DNA of 64,000 nucleotides from Anaerofilum hominis. Its GTDB lineage: Bacteria; Bacillota; Clostridia; Oscillospirales; Ruminococcaceae. The notes under the pieces are model-generated. The model worked only from the letters and a program-made list of their open reading frames with translations, ran no database searches and was not told where the DNA came from. This document shows, piece by piece, positions 28,409-36,742 of this stretch. How positions within the stretch are numbered: the stretch's first letter is position 1; each line of letters starts with the position of its first letter. The stretch spans positions 434,001 through 498,000 of the forward strand of contig NZ_JACONZ010000002.1 in assembly GCF_014287275.1 (NCBI RefSeq), written 5' to 3'. The position numbers and the translations under genes were made by a program.

Positions 28409-28472
28409 CTTATAAGGCCTCAATTACATAACAAAGAAATGTTTCAATCCATAGCCGCCTTAGCTAGATAAT
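28368..28472 (-). ncRNA. CreR-like crRNA: degenerate type I-C repeat plus one spacer, predicted cas autorepressor
   Basis: A predicted RNA of about 105 nt. From its promoter it reads a repeat-like segment (28472-28441) with a 4-bp stem TAGC/GCTA around a 7-base loop, then the 11-nt handle TGGATTGAAAC typical of type I-C repeats. A spacer-like segment follows (28440 to about 28409, roughly 32 nt), then the 22-bp-arm hairpin. The first 19 spacer bases match 18/19 with 28555-28537 at the start of the cas transcript. There is no second repeat. This is the build of CreR RNAs described for several CRISPR types, which direct the effector to repress cas transcription. Expression and function are inferred from sequence. 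Confidence 0.75.
28441..28472 (-). CRISPR. Single degenerate type I-C CRISPR repeat
   Basis: The 3' part (minus-strand TGGATTGAAAC, 28451-28441) agrees with the end of type I-C repeats. The stem part is shortened (28466-28463 pairs with 28455-28452) and differs from the usual GC-rich stem. It is one copy only; no array of further repeats was found in the window. Confidence 0.7.
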
Positions 28473-28478
28473 AAACAC

Positions 28479-28507
28479 ACTATAACACAAGAAAAATATC
28501 TTGACAA
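28479..28507 (-). promoter_or_regulatory. Minus-strand promoter of the guide-like RNA
   Basis: TTGTCA (28507-28502), 17-bp spacer and TATAGT (28484-28479); predicted start at about 28472 with an A. Its -35 box overlaps the -35 box of the divergent cas promoter (shared TTGACAA). Confidence 0.7.
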
Positions 28508-28529
28508 GTGTATCTATAAGGATTACTAT
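28501..28529 (+). promoter_or_regulatory. cas operon promoter
   Basis: TTGACA (28501-28506), 17-bp spacer and TACTAT (28524-28529); predicted start near 28536. TATAAA at 28527-28532 is an alternative -10 with a 20-bp spacer. The leader to cas5c is about 115 nt. Confidence 0.7.
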
Positions 28530-28536
28530 AAAATAA

Positions 28537-28558
28537 AATTACAAAACAAAGAAATGAA
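28537..28558 (-). promoter_or_regulatory. Predicted target of the CreR-like guide, with TTC PAM
   Basis: The minus strand reads TTC (28558-28556), then 19 bases (28555-28537) equal to the guide spacer except at spacer position 12. It covers about +1 to +22 of the predicted cas transcript. A 32-35-nt effector footprint would also cover the -10 box. Pairing does not continue past position 19, which should favour binding without efficient cleavage. Confidence 0.75.
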
Positions 28559-28649
28559 TTTATAAGAACAACTATGTCTGACGACGGCGCAGACAAGATC
28601 ATCCGCATGGAAAAAAGCAGCGGCTGCCTGCCGCGAAAGGAGTGATTTT

Positions 28650-29255
28650 ATGGTTGAAAAAGCATACCCCGTGTCCTTTGAGATCGCCGGCCCTGCGGCG
28701 ATGTTCACAAGGCCGGATACCGGGTCTTCCCCGGTGTCCTACCCGGCCCCGACAAGATCGTCGCTCAAAAGCATGTTTGAAAGTGTGGCGATGTCCAAGA
28801 CAGCCTATTTTGAACCGCAGAAAGTGGAGATCTGTTCGCCTATCGTGTTCCACAAGTATTCCACCAACTACCGGGGCCCGCTGCGAAAAAGCGGAAAGCC
28901 CAATTTTCAGCTGTTTTCCACCGTGCTGGAAAATGTCTGCTACAAGGTGTACGGCGTCGTCAAAGCCTACGAGCCGCCGCGGCACGGCGAAAATCCGCAG
29001 CACAGGCTGCAGGCTGTCTTTCAGCGCCGCCTGCAGGCCGGCGCGCTGTTTGTCACGCCGTTTCTGGGCCTTAAGGAGTTCACGCCGTCCTATTTCGGCC
29101 CGCTGCGCGATTTCACCGCCCCTGACGCCGCGATCAACCTGGTCATCCCCTCCATGCTGTCGGCCATGTATGACCGCCCCACGGACGGCAAGGTGGCCCC
29201 GCGCTTTTTGCAGAATGTGGAGATTCGGGGGGGAGTGATGTTTTTTGATCAATGA
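28650..29255 (+). CDS. cas5c: CRISPR-associated protein Cas5 (type I-C, Cas5c/Cas5d)
   Basis: A 201-residue protein with the N-terminal Cas5 pattern FEIAGPAAMFTRPDT followed by VSYPAPTRSSLKSMFESV, diagnostic of the I-C (Dvulg) form. In type I-C, which lacks Cas6, Cas5 itself cuts pre-crRNA at the base of the repeat stem and stays on the 5' handle. It is slightly short compared with the usual 220-240 residues. ATG 28650 has AAAGGAG upstream. It is the first gene of the operon, about 115 nt after the predicted start site, and overlaps cas8c by 11 bp. The guide-like RNA upstream retains the handle this enzyme would produce. Confidence 0.93.
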   Translation: MVEKAYPVSFEIAGPAAMFTRPDTGSSPVSYPAPTRSSLKSMFESVAMSKTAYFEPQKVEICSPIVFHKYSTNYRGPLRKSGKPNFQLFSTVLENVCYKVYGVVKAYEPPRHGENPQHRLQAVFQRRLQAGALFVTPFLGLKEFTPSYFGPLRDFTAPDAAINLVIPSMLSAMYDRPTDGKVAPRFLQNVEIRGGVMFFDQ

Positions 29256-31365
29256 GCTGTATGAACTCAGCAGGTCTCTGGAGCGGCACGGACTTTTGCA
29301 GCCGACGACCCACCCGGACGTCGGCAGGATGGGCAAATACGACTGCCTTGTTTTCGAGCTTGGAGAGGACGGGCTGCCCTGCGGCCTGCGCTGGCTGGAA
29401 AAACAGCAGACGGCGGCGCTCTGGAAGCACAGCAAGGGAAACCACAACAGCTTCCCGGCAATTCGGCTGCAGCACCCCCTGCTGCCCCTGAGCCAAAGCG
29501 AGAGGATGGCGGCCTTTCCCTGGGCCAAGGCGCGTCTCACAGAGCGCACCGGCATGCTGTCCGCGCTGGACTGCACGGCAGCGAACCCAGACTGCACTGA
29601 GATCAGGATGTCGGAATGGACGCTTCAAAAATTGCAGCCCGTGATAAAAAGTCAAGAGCGGGAACTTGCGGCGCTCAAAAAACTGATCCGCCTGTTTCCC
29701 GGTGAGGATAGCAGGGCGGATTTTGTCCAGCGGGCCGCCGCTCTGGTGAAAAGCCAGGCCATGTTCTGTCAGCAGCCGGAGCTGCTCGACTTTTTCAAAA
29801 GGCTGCTGACCGGCTCCCGGGACGCCAAAACGCAAAAATTTGTGTCCGGCTGCATGCTCTATTTTGACCTGCCGCCGTCGGAGGAGATGGACAACCTGGT
29901 CGCCTCGGAGCAGACGCGGCAGGCCCTGGTGAAAGCCCTCAACGCCGCCGCGCCGGCACAGCCGGGCAAATGCATCGTCTCGCCGCTGTCCGGCCGCGAA
30001 AGCGAGGCGGTGGGGGACAAATATCCAAACCCCAATCTCCCCCTGTTGGGCCTGACTTATCTCTATTCCAAAAAGGCCGACGTCCCCTGTCTGACACGGT
30101 ATGCGCTTTCCGGCGCGGATGCGTTTCAGACGGGAAAGGCGGAGATCAGCGCGATCAGCGACGCGCTGGCGTTTTTGACGCAGGAGTCCCGAAACGGCAA
30201 GTCCTGGCGCGCCATGATCGACAGCAACCGGGACGGCACCGATCTACTGCTGGCCTACCTGCCCGACGATCCGCAGAACAACGCCTGTCTGGCCCGGATC
30301 CTGGGCGACCCGTCCGGGTATGACGGCCCGGACGAGTTGCGGGAGACGGCGGAGGCCGTTTACGAGGCGCTTTGCCGGCAGGTTTTGGGGAACGTGGAGG
30401 ACGTCCTGCAAAAGAACAGTCAGGCCAGGGTGAACCTGATCCTTTTGGAGACGCTGGACCCGGGGCGCAAACAGGTCGCCTACGAGACTTCCCTCACCGC
30501 AAAGCGGCTGTGTGAAAACATCCTCGCCTGGGATGCGGCGTCAAAAAACTGCCCCCCTGTCGAGATCAGGATACGGGAAAAAGGCGGGACCAGAGAGGTC
30601 GGCCGGGCCTGCCCGGGGCCGATGGAGATCTGCCGGCTGCTGAAAGTCTGGTATACCCGCTCCGGCGCCTCCAAGCCGGGAGGGCAGAGTGCCGCTTCGC
30701 TTCAGGAGATCTATCGCCTTTACATGCCCGCAGAGGAAGAAGAGCGGTCGGAGGAACTGATCGACCGGTTTTTGGAGCTGACGGTGCGCAGATCCCTGCT
30801 TTTGCTGGGAGATATCGGGTGTCAGCTCACCCGTGAATACGCCCTCCCGTCCGCGAAGCCGTCGCTGGCCCGGGCGGACTGCGCCGCCGGATTTGTCGCT
30901 TTGCTCTCGATCCTGCTTTATTTCAGGAAGATCAGAAAGGAGACCTATATGCTGGACGCCGCGTTCAATATCGGACAATTTTTAAAACTTGCGGACCTGC
31001 TGCACCGGGAATATTGCATTCAGGTGCGAAACGGCGGCAACAAAGCCGCGCCTCTCCCCACCTGTCTGATGGGGAACGAGATGCTGGCGGTCGCCGCAGA
31101 GGACCCGGTGGAAGGGCTGAACCGCCTGCGGGAGCGCATGAAAATTTATCTGGCCTGGGCCGGCACCGCCACGGGGAAAGATTCCGGGCTGGCAAAGTGG
31201 ATCCTGGCGCGCTTTGAGGAGATCAGCCTGAAGATCGCCCAGCAGGAACTGCCCCGGCAGTTCGGCCCGGCAGAGCAGGCGCAGGTGCTGCTGGGATATC
31301 TCTCGGCCATCCCGTACGAGAAGAAAAACACGGCCGACGACAGTGAAAAGGAGGAGAAAAAATGA
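29245..31365 (+). CDS. cas8c: CRISPR type I-C large subunit Cas8c (Csd1)
   Basis: A 706-residue protein starting with INELYELSRSLERHGLL, the conserved opening of Csd1 proteins. It is longer than many relatives (about 600). Cas8c recognises the PAM and, through an internally translated C-terminal part (Cas11c), supplies the small subunit in this subtype; an internal start was not pinpointed. The start is TTG 29245, nine bases after GGGGGGAG and inside the end of cas5c. Its stop overlaps the start of cas7 (ATGA at 31362), showing translational coupling. Assignment also rests on its position between cas5c and cas7. Confidence 0.9.
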   Translation: MINELYELSRSLERHGLLQPTTHPDVGRMGKYDCLVFELGEDGLPCGLRWLEKQQTAALWKHSKGNHNSFPAIRLQHPLLPLSQSERMAAFPWAKARLTERTGMLSALDCTAANPDCTEIRMSEWTLQKLQPVIKSQERELAALKKLIRLFPGEDSRADFVQRAAALVKSQAMFCQQPELLDFFKRLLTGSRDAKTQKFVSGCMLYFDLPPSEEMDNLVASEQTRQALVKALNAAAPAQPGKCIVSPLSGRESEAVGDKYPNPNLPLLGLTYLYSKKADVPCLTRYALSGADAFQTGKAEISAISDALAFLTQESRNGKSWRAMIDSNRDGTDLLLAYLPDDPQNNACLARILGDPSGYDGPDELRETAEAVYEALCRQVLGNVEDVLQKNSQARVNLILLETLDPGRKQVAYETSLTAKRLCENILAWDAASKNCPPVEIRIREKGGTREVGRACPGPMEICRLLKVWYTRSGASKPGGQSAASLQEIYRLYMPAEEEERSEELIDRFLELTVRRSLLLLGDIGCQLTREYALPSAKPSLARADCAAGFVALLSILLYFRKIRKETYMLDAAFNIGQFLKLADLLHREYCIQVRNGGNKAAPLPTCLMGNEMLAVAAEDPVEGLNRLRERMKIYLAWAGTATGKDSGLAKWILARFEEISLKIAQQELPRQFGPAEQAQVLLGYLSAIPYEKKNTADDSEKEEKK

Positions 31366-32234
31366 ACGGATTCATCAACAGGGGAACAGGGCTTCTTTTG
31401 ATCGACGTGACGAACTCAAATCCAAACGGAGACCCTGACCGCGAAAGCGACCCGCGCACCCGGCAGGACGGACGGGGCGAGATCTCCCCGGTGTCGTTCA
31501 AGCGCAAACTGCGCGATCTTGTGGCGGCCAAGGACGGCCCTGTCTGGAAAGAGCTCTCGCGGGAGCTGGACCTCCCGGAAGCAGCGTTTGACATTCTGGA
31601 GAGCAAGGCCACGAAAAGAGCGGACGTGCGCGCGCTTTCCTCCCGGGAATTATTGGACAGGTACTGGGACGTCCGTGTGTTCGGCACCACTTTTCTGGAA
31701 GAGGAAAACGGGGAAAAGGGGTCTTTTATTTCCTCCGGGGTAGTCCAATTTGGTCTGGGGGTATCGCTGGACCCGGTCAGGATCGAGCGGATGACGACCA
31801 CAAAGGTGCTTCCCGTCGAAGAGGATAAAACAAAGGGGATGGCCCCGCTCTCTTTTCGGGTGGTCTCCTACGGGCTGTATGCGATGCCGTTTTTTATCAA
31901 TGCCACGGCGGCGTGCAAGACCAACTGCACCTCAAAGGATATCGAGCTGCTGCTGCGGCTGATCCCCCACGCGTATAAAGAGACCGCTTCTTATGTGCGC
32001 CCCCAGGTGGATATCCGCTATGCGTTTTATGTCGAGCACGATCGCGCCCGCGGCACCTACAATGATTTCCGCATCCTCGAGGCACTGACCCCCGTGAGGG
32101 CCGACGGCGCGGCCGGGCCCGCCGCGTCGTGGAGGGACTACGATGAAAAAGCGCTCCAGCGCAGCATTGCGCAGCTCAATAAGAGCCTGGCCGGAAAGAC
32201 CGCGCCGGTCAGAGACCTGATGGAAGCCCTGTGA
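31362..32234 (+). CDS. cas7c: CRISPR type I-C backbone protein Cas7 (Csd2)
   Basis: A 290-residue protein with the Cas7/Csd2 hallmark near the N-terminus: DVTNSNPNGDPDRESDPRT (about residues 15-33), then the DGRGEISPVSFKRKLRD segment. It coats the crRNA spacer as the helical backbone of Cascade; in such filaments every sixth crRNA base is flipped out. The length matches the family (about 280-300). ATG overlaps the cas8c stop by 4 bp, and its stop overlaps the GTG of cas3. The conserved fold appears complete. Confidence 0.95.
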   Translation: MNGFINRGTGLLLIDVTNSNPNGDPDRESDPRTRQDGRGEISPVSFKRKLRDLVAAKDGPVWKELSRELDLPEAAFDILESKATKRADVRALSSRELLDRYWDVRVFGTTFLEEENGEKGSFISSGVVQFGLGVSLDPVRIERMTTTKVLPVEEDKTKGMAPLSFRVVSYGLYAMPFFINATAACKTNCTSKDIELLLRLIPHAYKETASYVRPQVDIRYAFYVEHDRARGTYNDFRILEALTPVRADGAAGPAASWRDYDEKALQRSIAQLNKSLAGKTAPVRDLMEAL

Positions 32235-34387
32235 CGCTGCTGGCCCATAGCGCCGGGGGCGAAAGGCGCGAACAGACCTATGGGGACCATATCCGCGGCG
32301 TGGTGGAAAAGGCGCAGGCCGATCTCGCGGCGATCGCCCCCTATCTCTCAGAGGAAAACGCGGGGCAATACCGCGCGATCTTGGCGTCTGCCGCGGAATA
32401 TCACGATCTCGGCAAGCTCAACGAGGAAAATCAGAAAGTCCTTCACGGAGAGAAAAAGGCGGGGCGGCTGCCGGTGGAGCACAGAGACGCGGGCGTGAAA
32501 CTGCTGCTGGGCGACGAGGCGGAGCGGCCGGCCGCAACGCTGGTCTATGCGCATCACCGGCCGGGGCTTCCCGATATCCCCGCGCAGAAGACGGCCGGGG
32601 CGCCGTTTCGTTTTCCGACGGCCATGGCGGACAGCGAGGCGCATCTGCAGGATTATCTCACACTGCATGCGCAGGCGGCCGGCGGGCCAAAAGGCGCGGA
32701 GGAAAACACGCAGCAAAAGCTGTCGGCGCTGGGATACCGGTTTTTGCTGAGCTGCCTGGTGGACGCCGACTATTCCGATACGGGCGGGGGATCCCACCCG
32801 CTGCCCCAGCCGAGATGGGAGGAGCGACGGCGAAAGCTGGATCAGTATGTGGAGGGGCTCTCCCGCAAAAGCGGATGCCCGCAGTCCCCGCAAAACCGGC
32901 TGCGCAGGGAGTTTTATGAAAGCTGCCGAAACGCCCCGACGGGGCAGGAGATCACCTGCTGCGACAGCCCGGTCGGCACGGGAAAAACGACCGCCGTTTT
33001 GGCCTATATGCTGAAAACGGCGCAGGAAGCGGGGCTTCGGCGCATCTTCATCGTCCTGCCGTATACCAATATCATCTCGCAGACGGTGGCGGTGCTGAGG
33101 GAAGCGATCGTCCTGGACGGAGAAGATGGGCAGGAGATCGTGGCGGAGCACCATCATCAGGCGGATTTCGAGAGCCCCCGGCTCCGCCGTCTTGCCGCGG
33201 CATGGACGGCGCCGATCGTGGTCACAACGGCCGTCCAGTTCTTTGAGACGCTGGCCGGGAACCTGCCGGCCAGACTGCGAAAGCTGCACCAGCTGCCGGG
33301 AAGCGGAATTATTCTGGACGAGTACCATGCCGCGCTGCCGGTCAAGCACATGCTCCCGGCCTGGAAATGGCTGACGGAGCTGGCCGGCAGCTGGGGATGC
33401 CGGATCTGTATGTGTTCCGCGACGGCGGTCCGCTTTTGGGACGAGCCCGCGTTTCAAAAGCTGTCCCAGCAAAGGGCGGCGCCGATCCTGCCGCAGGCCG
33501 TTTCGGAGGCCCTGGGGGCATTTGAGCGGTCGCGGATCGCTTTGGGGGCATGGAGCGGGACGATCCATGACTTTGAGGGCGCGGCTGCGCTCGCGGCCCA
33601 TATCGGGTCGTTTCACGGCTCCAAGATCGTGGTGCTGAATACGGTCCAGTCCGCGGCGGCCTTTGCAAAATACCTGAGGGAAAGCGGCGTGGACACCCTG
33701 CACCTGTCGTCCGCCCTTACCCCGGAGGACAAAGAAAAAACGATCGGGGAGGTCAGGGGACGGCTGGACCCCGAACACCCTCAAAAAGAGGATTGGGTGC
33801 TGGTGGCGACAAGCTGCGTGGAATGCGGGCTGAACCTTTCCTTTCACTATGGCTTTTGCGAGCTCAGGTCGTTGGCCGCCTATCTTCAGCTTGCGGGCCG
33901 TGTCCGGCGCTATCATGAAAAGAGATATGAGGATGCGTTTTTAGATGTGTTTAAGGTGGTGGACGACGCTTTTTCCGCAAACCGGGCGTTTGAGGCATCC
34001 GCAAAGATCTTTTCGAACATGATCGGCGCCGGGGAACTGCCGGCGCTTACGACGGCGCAGGCTGTGACAAGTGCTTTCCGAAAAGAGGTCCAGATAAGCG
34101 GCCAGCTGTCTGAGGCGGTCTGCAAAGAGGAACAGCAGAAACAGTTCTCGACCGTCGCAAAAGAGTTTCGCGTGATCGACGAGGCCACGATCACTGCGGT
34201 CGCCAGCCCGCGGCTTGCGGAACGGCTGCGCTGCGGGGAGAAGATCTCCCCGCGGGAACTCCAGCGCGGGAGCGTGGAGATCCCTTTGAGCGCGTGCAAA
34301 AAGCTCGGCCTGCCGGAGGAGGAACTGCCGGTACTGGACTGCACGCAGTACGACTCTTTTCTGGGGTACAGGAAAAGCCTGGTATAA
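32231..34387 (+). CDS. cas3: CRISPR-associated nuclease-helicase Cas3 (type I-C)
   Basis: A 718-residue protein with an N-terminal HD nuclease and a C-terminal SF2 helicase. HD residues are visible: YHDLGK (His-Asp at about 58-59), VYAHHRPG and VDADYSDT. Helicase motifs are Walker A SPVGTGKTT (about 246-254), DEYH (about 363), CSATA and QLAGRVRRY (about 552). All key residues seem present, so target DNA degradation should be possible. The start is GTG 32231, overlapping the cas7 stop. It is unusually the last gene of the operon; in many I-C loci cas3 comes first and cas4-cas1-cas2 come last, but none of these follow here. Confidence 0.95.
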   Translation: MTLLAHSAGGERREQTYGDHIRGVVEKAQADLAAIAPYLSEENAGQYRAILASAAEYHDLGKLNEENQKVLHGEKKAGRLPVEHRDAGVKLLLGDEAERPAATLVYAHHRPGLPDIPAQKTAGAPFRFPTAMADSEAHLQDYLTLHAQAAGGPKGAEENTQQKLSALGYRFLLSCLVDADYSDTGGGSHPLPQPRWEERRRKLDQYVEGLSRKSGCPQSPQNRLRREFYESCRNAPTGQEITCCDSPVGTGKTTAVLAYMLKTAQEAGLRRIFIVLPYTNIISQTVAVLREAIVLDGEDGQEIVAEHHHQADFESPRLRRLAAAWTAPIVVTTAVQFFETLAGNLPARLRKLHQLPGSGIILDEYHAALPVKHMLPAWKWLTELAGSWGCRICMCSATAVRFWDEPAFQKLSQQRAAPILPQAVSEALGAFERSRIALGAWSGTIHDFEGAAALAAHIGSFHGSKIVVLNTVQSAAAFAKYLRESGVDTLHLSSALTPEDKEKTIGEVRGRLDPEHPQKEDWVLVATSCVECGLNLSFHYGFCELRSLAAYLQLAGRVRRYHEKRYEDAFLDVFKVVDDAFSANRAFEASAKIFSNMIGAGELPALTTAQAVTSAFRKEVQISGQLSEAVCKEEQQKQFSTVAKEFRVIDEATITAVASPRLAERLRCGEKISPRELQRGSVEIPLSACKKLGLPEEELPVLDCTQYDSFLGYRKSLV

Positions 34388-34534
34388 CGCGGCGGCAAAA
34401 GCGGCGGGTCAAAACGGCGGCAGCTGCCCTTTGGCATTGCTGTGGGCGGCGGACGCCGCTGCGGTCCCGGCCGCGCGGGACAGGTGCGGCGGGACCGCCG
34501 TCTCAAAAACAGAAAGCGGGTTTTGGATCCGATA

Positions 34535-34579
34535 AAAACAGAGGGACCGCATCCACCCGGATGCGGTCCCTCTGTTTTT
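34535..34579. terminator. Bidirectional terminator between cas3 and tex
   Basis: A perfect stem of about 20 bp (arms 34536-34555 and 34560-34579), A-rich on the left and T-rich on the right. It ends both the cas operon and the facing yfhO-tex transcript. Confidence 0.85.
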
Positions 34580-34581
34580 CG

Positions 34582-36738
34582 TCATGCCTTTTTCTGCGCC
34601 TCCCGGGGCTTTTTCATGGTCAGGCCGATGCGCTTTTTGGCGGTGTCCACGCTGAGCACCCACACCGTCACCACGTCGCCCACCTTCAGCGCCTCGCTGG
34701 GGTGCTTGATGTACTTGTTGGAGATCTGGCTGATGTGGACCAGTCCGTCCTGATGCACGCCGATGTCGACAAAGGCGCCGAAATCGATGACGTTGCGCAC
34801 CGTGCCGGTGAGCTCCATGCCGGGCTTCAGGTCCTCCATGCTCATCACGTCGGTGCGCAGCAGCGGCTTTGGCAGCCCGTCGCGCATGTCGCGGCCGGGG
34901 CGGCGCAGCTCGGCCGCGATATCGGCCAGGGTGGGCAGGCCCACGCCCAGTTCCTCCGCCAGGCGGCCGCGGCCGCAGGCGCGCATCCGCTCGTCCAGCG
35001 CCGGGGTGCCGATGTCCGCCTCGGAAAAGCCGCAGTGGGCCAGCAGTCCTCTGGCGGCGGCGTAACTTTCGGGGTGGACGGCGGTGGCGTCCAGCGGCTC
35101 CCGGGCGCCCGGCAGCCGCAGAAAGCCCGCGCACTGTTCAAAGGCTTTGGGGCCCAGTTTGGGCACCTTGAGCAGCTCGCGGCGGTTCTGGTAAGGGCCC
35201 TCGGCCTCGCGGCGGGCCACGATGTTTTTTGCGGTGGTGCGGGTGATGCCGGCCACATGGGAGAGCAGCGGCACAGAGGCGGTGTTCAGGTCCACCCCCA
35301 CTGTGTTCACGCAGGATTCCACCACGCCTGCCAGCGCCTCGTCCAGCCGCGCCTGCGGCATGTCGTGCTGATACTGGCCCACCCCCACCGCCTTGGGGTC
35401 GATCTTGACCAGCTCGGCCAGCGGGTCCTGCAGGCGGCGGGCAATGCTCACCGCGCTGCGCACGTTCACGTCAAAATCGGGAAACTCCTCGGCGGCCAGT
35501 TTGGAGGCGGAATACACCGACGCGCCGCTCTCGCTGACCACCATATAGGACACGCCGCCGCCCAGCTCGCGCAGCACTTCGGCGGCGAACATCTCGGTCT
35601 CCCGGCCCGCGGTGCCGTTGCCGATGGCGATGATCTCCACCCCATAGGTGCGGATCAGCTTTTTGACCACGTCCTTGGCCTGCTCCACCTTGCTGTGGGG
35701 CGGCACCGGGTAGATGACGGTGGTGGTCAGCACCTTGCCGGTGGCGTCCACTACCGCCAGCTTGCAGCCCATGCGGTAGCCGGGGTCCATCCCCAGGGCG
35801 ACCTTGCCCTTGATGGGCGGCTGCAGCAGCAGCTGGCGCAGGTTGTCGCTGAACACTTTGATGGCGCCCTCGGCGGCCTGCTGGGTGAGGGTGGCGCGCA
35901 GTTCCCGCTCCAGCGAGGGGGCGATCAGCCGCCCGTAGGCGTCCGCCGCCGCCCGGGCCACCAGCGCGCTGTATTCGCCCTTGCCCTTTACGGCGGAGGC
36001 GGCGATCAGGCCGACGGCCTGTTCGGCGTCCACCTCCACCGAGACCTTCAAAAATTTTTCCCGCTCGCCCCGGTCCAGCGCCAGCACCCTGTGACCGGCG
36101 ATCTTGGAGGCGGGCTCGCGAAAGTCGTAATACTGGGCGTAGACGCTGTCTTCCTCTGTGGCCGCCCGGCTGGCGATGATGCCGGTGTGAAAGGTGAAGC
36201 CCCGCAGCAGGCCGCGCAGGCGCGCGTCGTCGCTCAGGTCCTCGGCGATGATGTCCAGCGCGCCCGCCAGGGCGGCTTCGGCGCTCTCCACGCCCTTGTC
36301 CGCATCCACATAGGAGGCGGCGGCTTCCAGGGCGGGCACAGCCCCCTGCTGGGCGAAGATCAGCTGCGCCAGCGGCTCAAGGCCGCGCTCCCGCGCAACG
36401 CCGGCGCGGGTCCGGCGCTTGGGCTTATAGGGGCGGTAAAGGTCCTCTACCTGGGCCAGCGTGGCGGCTGCGTCCAGCGCGGCCCGCAGCTCCGCAGTCA
36501 GCTTGCCCTGCTCTTCGATGGAGGCCGCCACCTCGGCCCTGCGGCGCTCCAGCCCGCGCAGATAGGCCAGCCGCTCGTCCAGCTCGCGCAGGACCTGGTC
36601 GTCCATGCTGCCGGTCTGCTCCTTGCGGTAGCGGGCGATAAAGGGGATGGTGTTGCCCTCGTCGATCAGGGCGATGATGTTCTGCACATATTCCGGGCGG
36701 GTGTCAAATTCGCCCGCCAGCGTTTTTACGAAGTCCAT
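34582..36738 (-). CDS. tex: Tex family RNA-binding transcription accessory protein
   Basis: A 718-residue protein (family about 720-780). Order: N-terminal helical Tex domain (TIPFIARYRKEQTGSMDD, about residue 30), DLYRPYKPKRRTRA (about 100), a YqgF-like RNase H fold (GMDPGYRMGCKLAVVDATGK, about 320), helix-hairpin-helix repeats (VPKLGPKAFEQCAGFLRL, about 520) and a C-terminal S1 domain (GTVRNVIDFGAFVDIGVHQD, about 645). Tex binds nucleic acids and affects transcription and, in several bacteria, toxin or stress genes. It starts 4 bp after the yfhO stop, so the two are co-transcribed. Confidence 0.96.
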   Translation of the reverse strand: MDFVKTLAGEFDTRPEYVQNIIALIDEGNTIPFIARYRKEQTGSMDDQVLRELDERLAYLRGLERRRAEVAASIEEQGKLTAELRAALDAAATLAQVEDLYRPYKPKRRTRAGVARERGLEPLAQLIFAQQGAVPALEAAASYVDADKGVESAEAALAGALDIIAEDLSDDARLRGLLRGFTFHTGIIASRAATEEDSVYAQYYDFREPASKIAGHRVLALDRGEREKFLKVSVEVDAEQAVGLIAASAVKGKGEYSALVARAAADAYGRLIAPSLERELRATLTQQAAEGAIKVFSDNLRQLLLQPPIKGKVALGMDPGYRMGCKLAVVDATGKVLTTTVIYPVPPHSKVEQAKDVVKKLIRTYGVEIIAIGNGTAGRETEMFAAEVLRELGGGVSYMVVSESGASVYSASKLAAEEFPDFDVNVRSAVSIARRLQDPLAELVKIDPKAVGVGQYQHDMPQARLDEALAGVVESCVNTVGVDLNTASVPLLSHVAGITRTTAKNIVARREAEGPYQNRRELLKVPKLGPKAFEQCAGFLRLPGAREPLDATAVHPESYAAARGLLAHCGFSEADIGTPALDERMRACGRGRLAEELGVGLPTLADIAAELRRPGRDMRDGLPKPLLRTDVMSMEDLKPGMELTGTVRNVIDFGAFVDIGVHQDGLVHISQISNKYIKHPSEALKVGDVVTVWVLSVDTAKKRIGLTMKKPREAQKKA

Positions 36739-36742
36739 GGGG

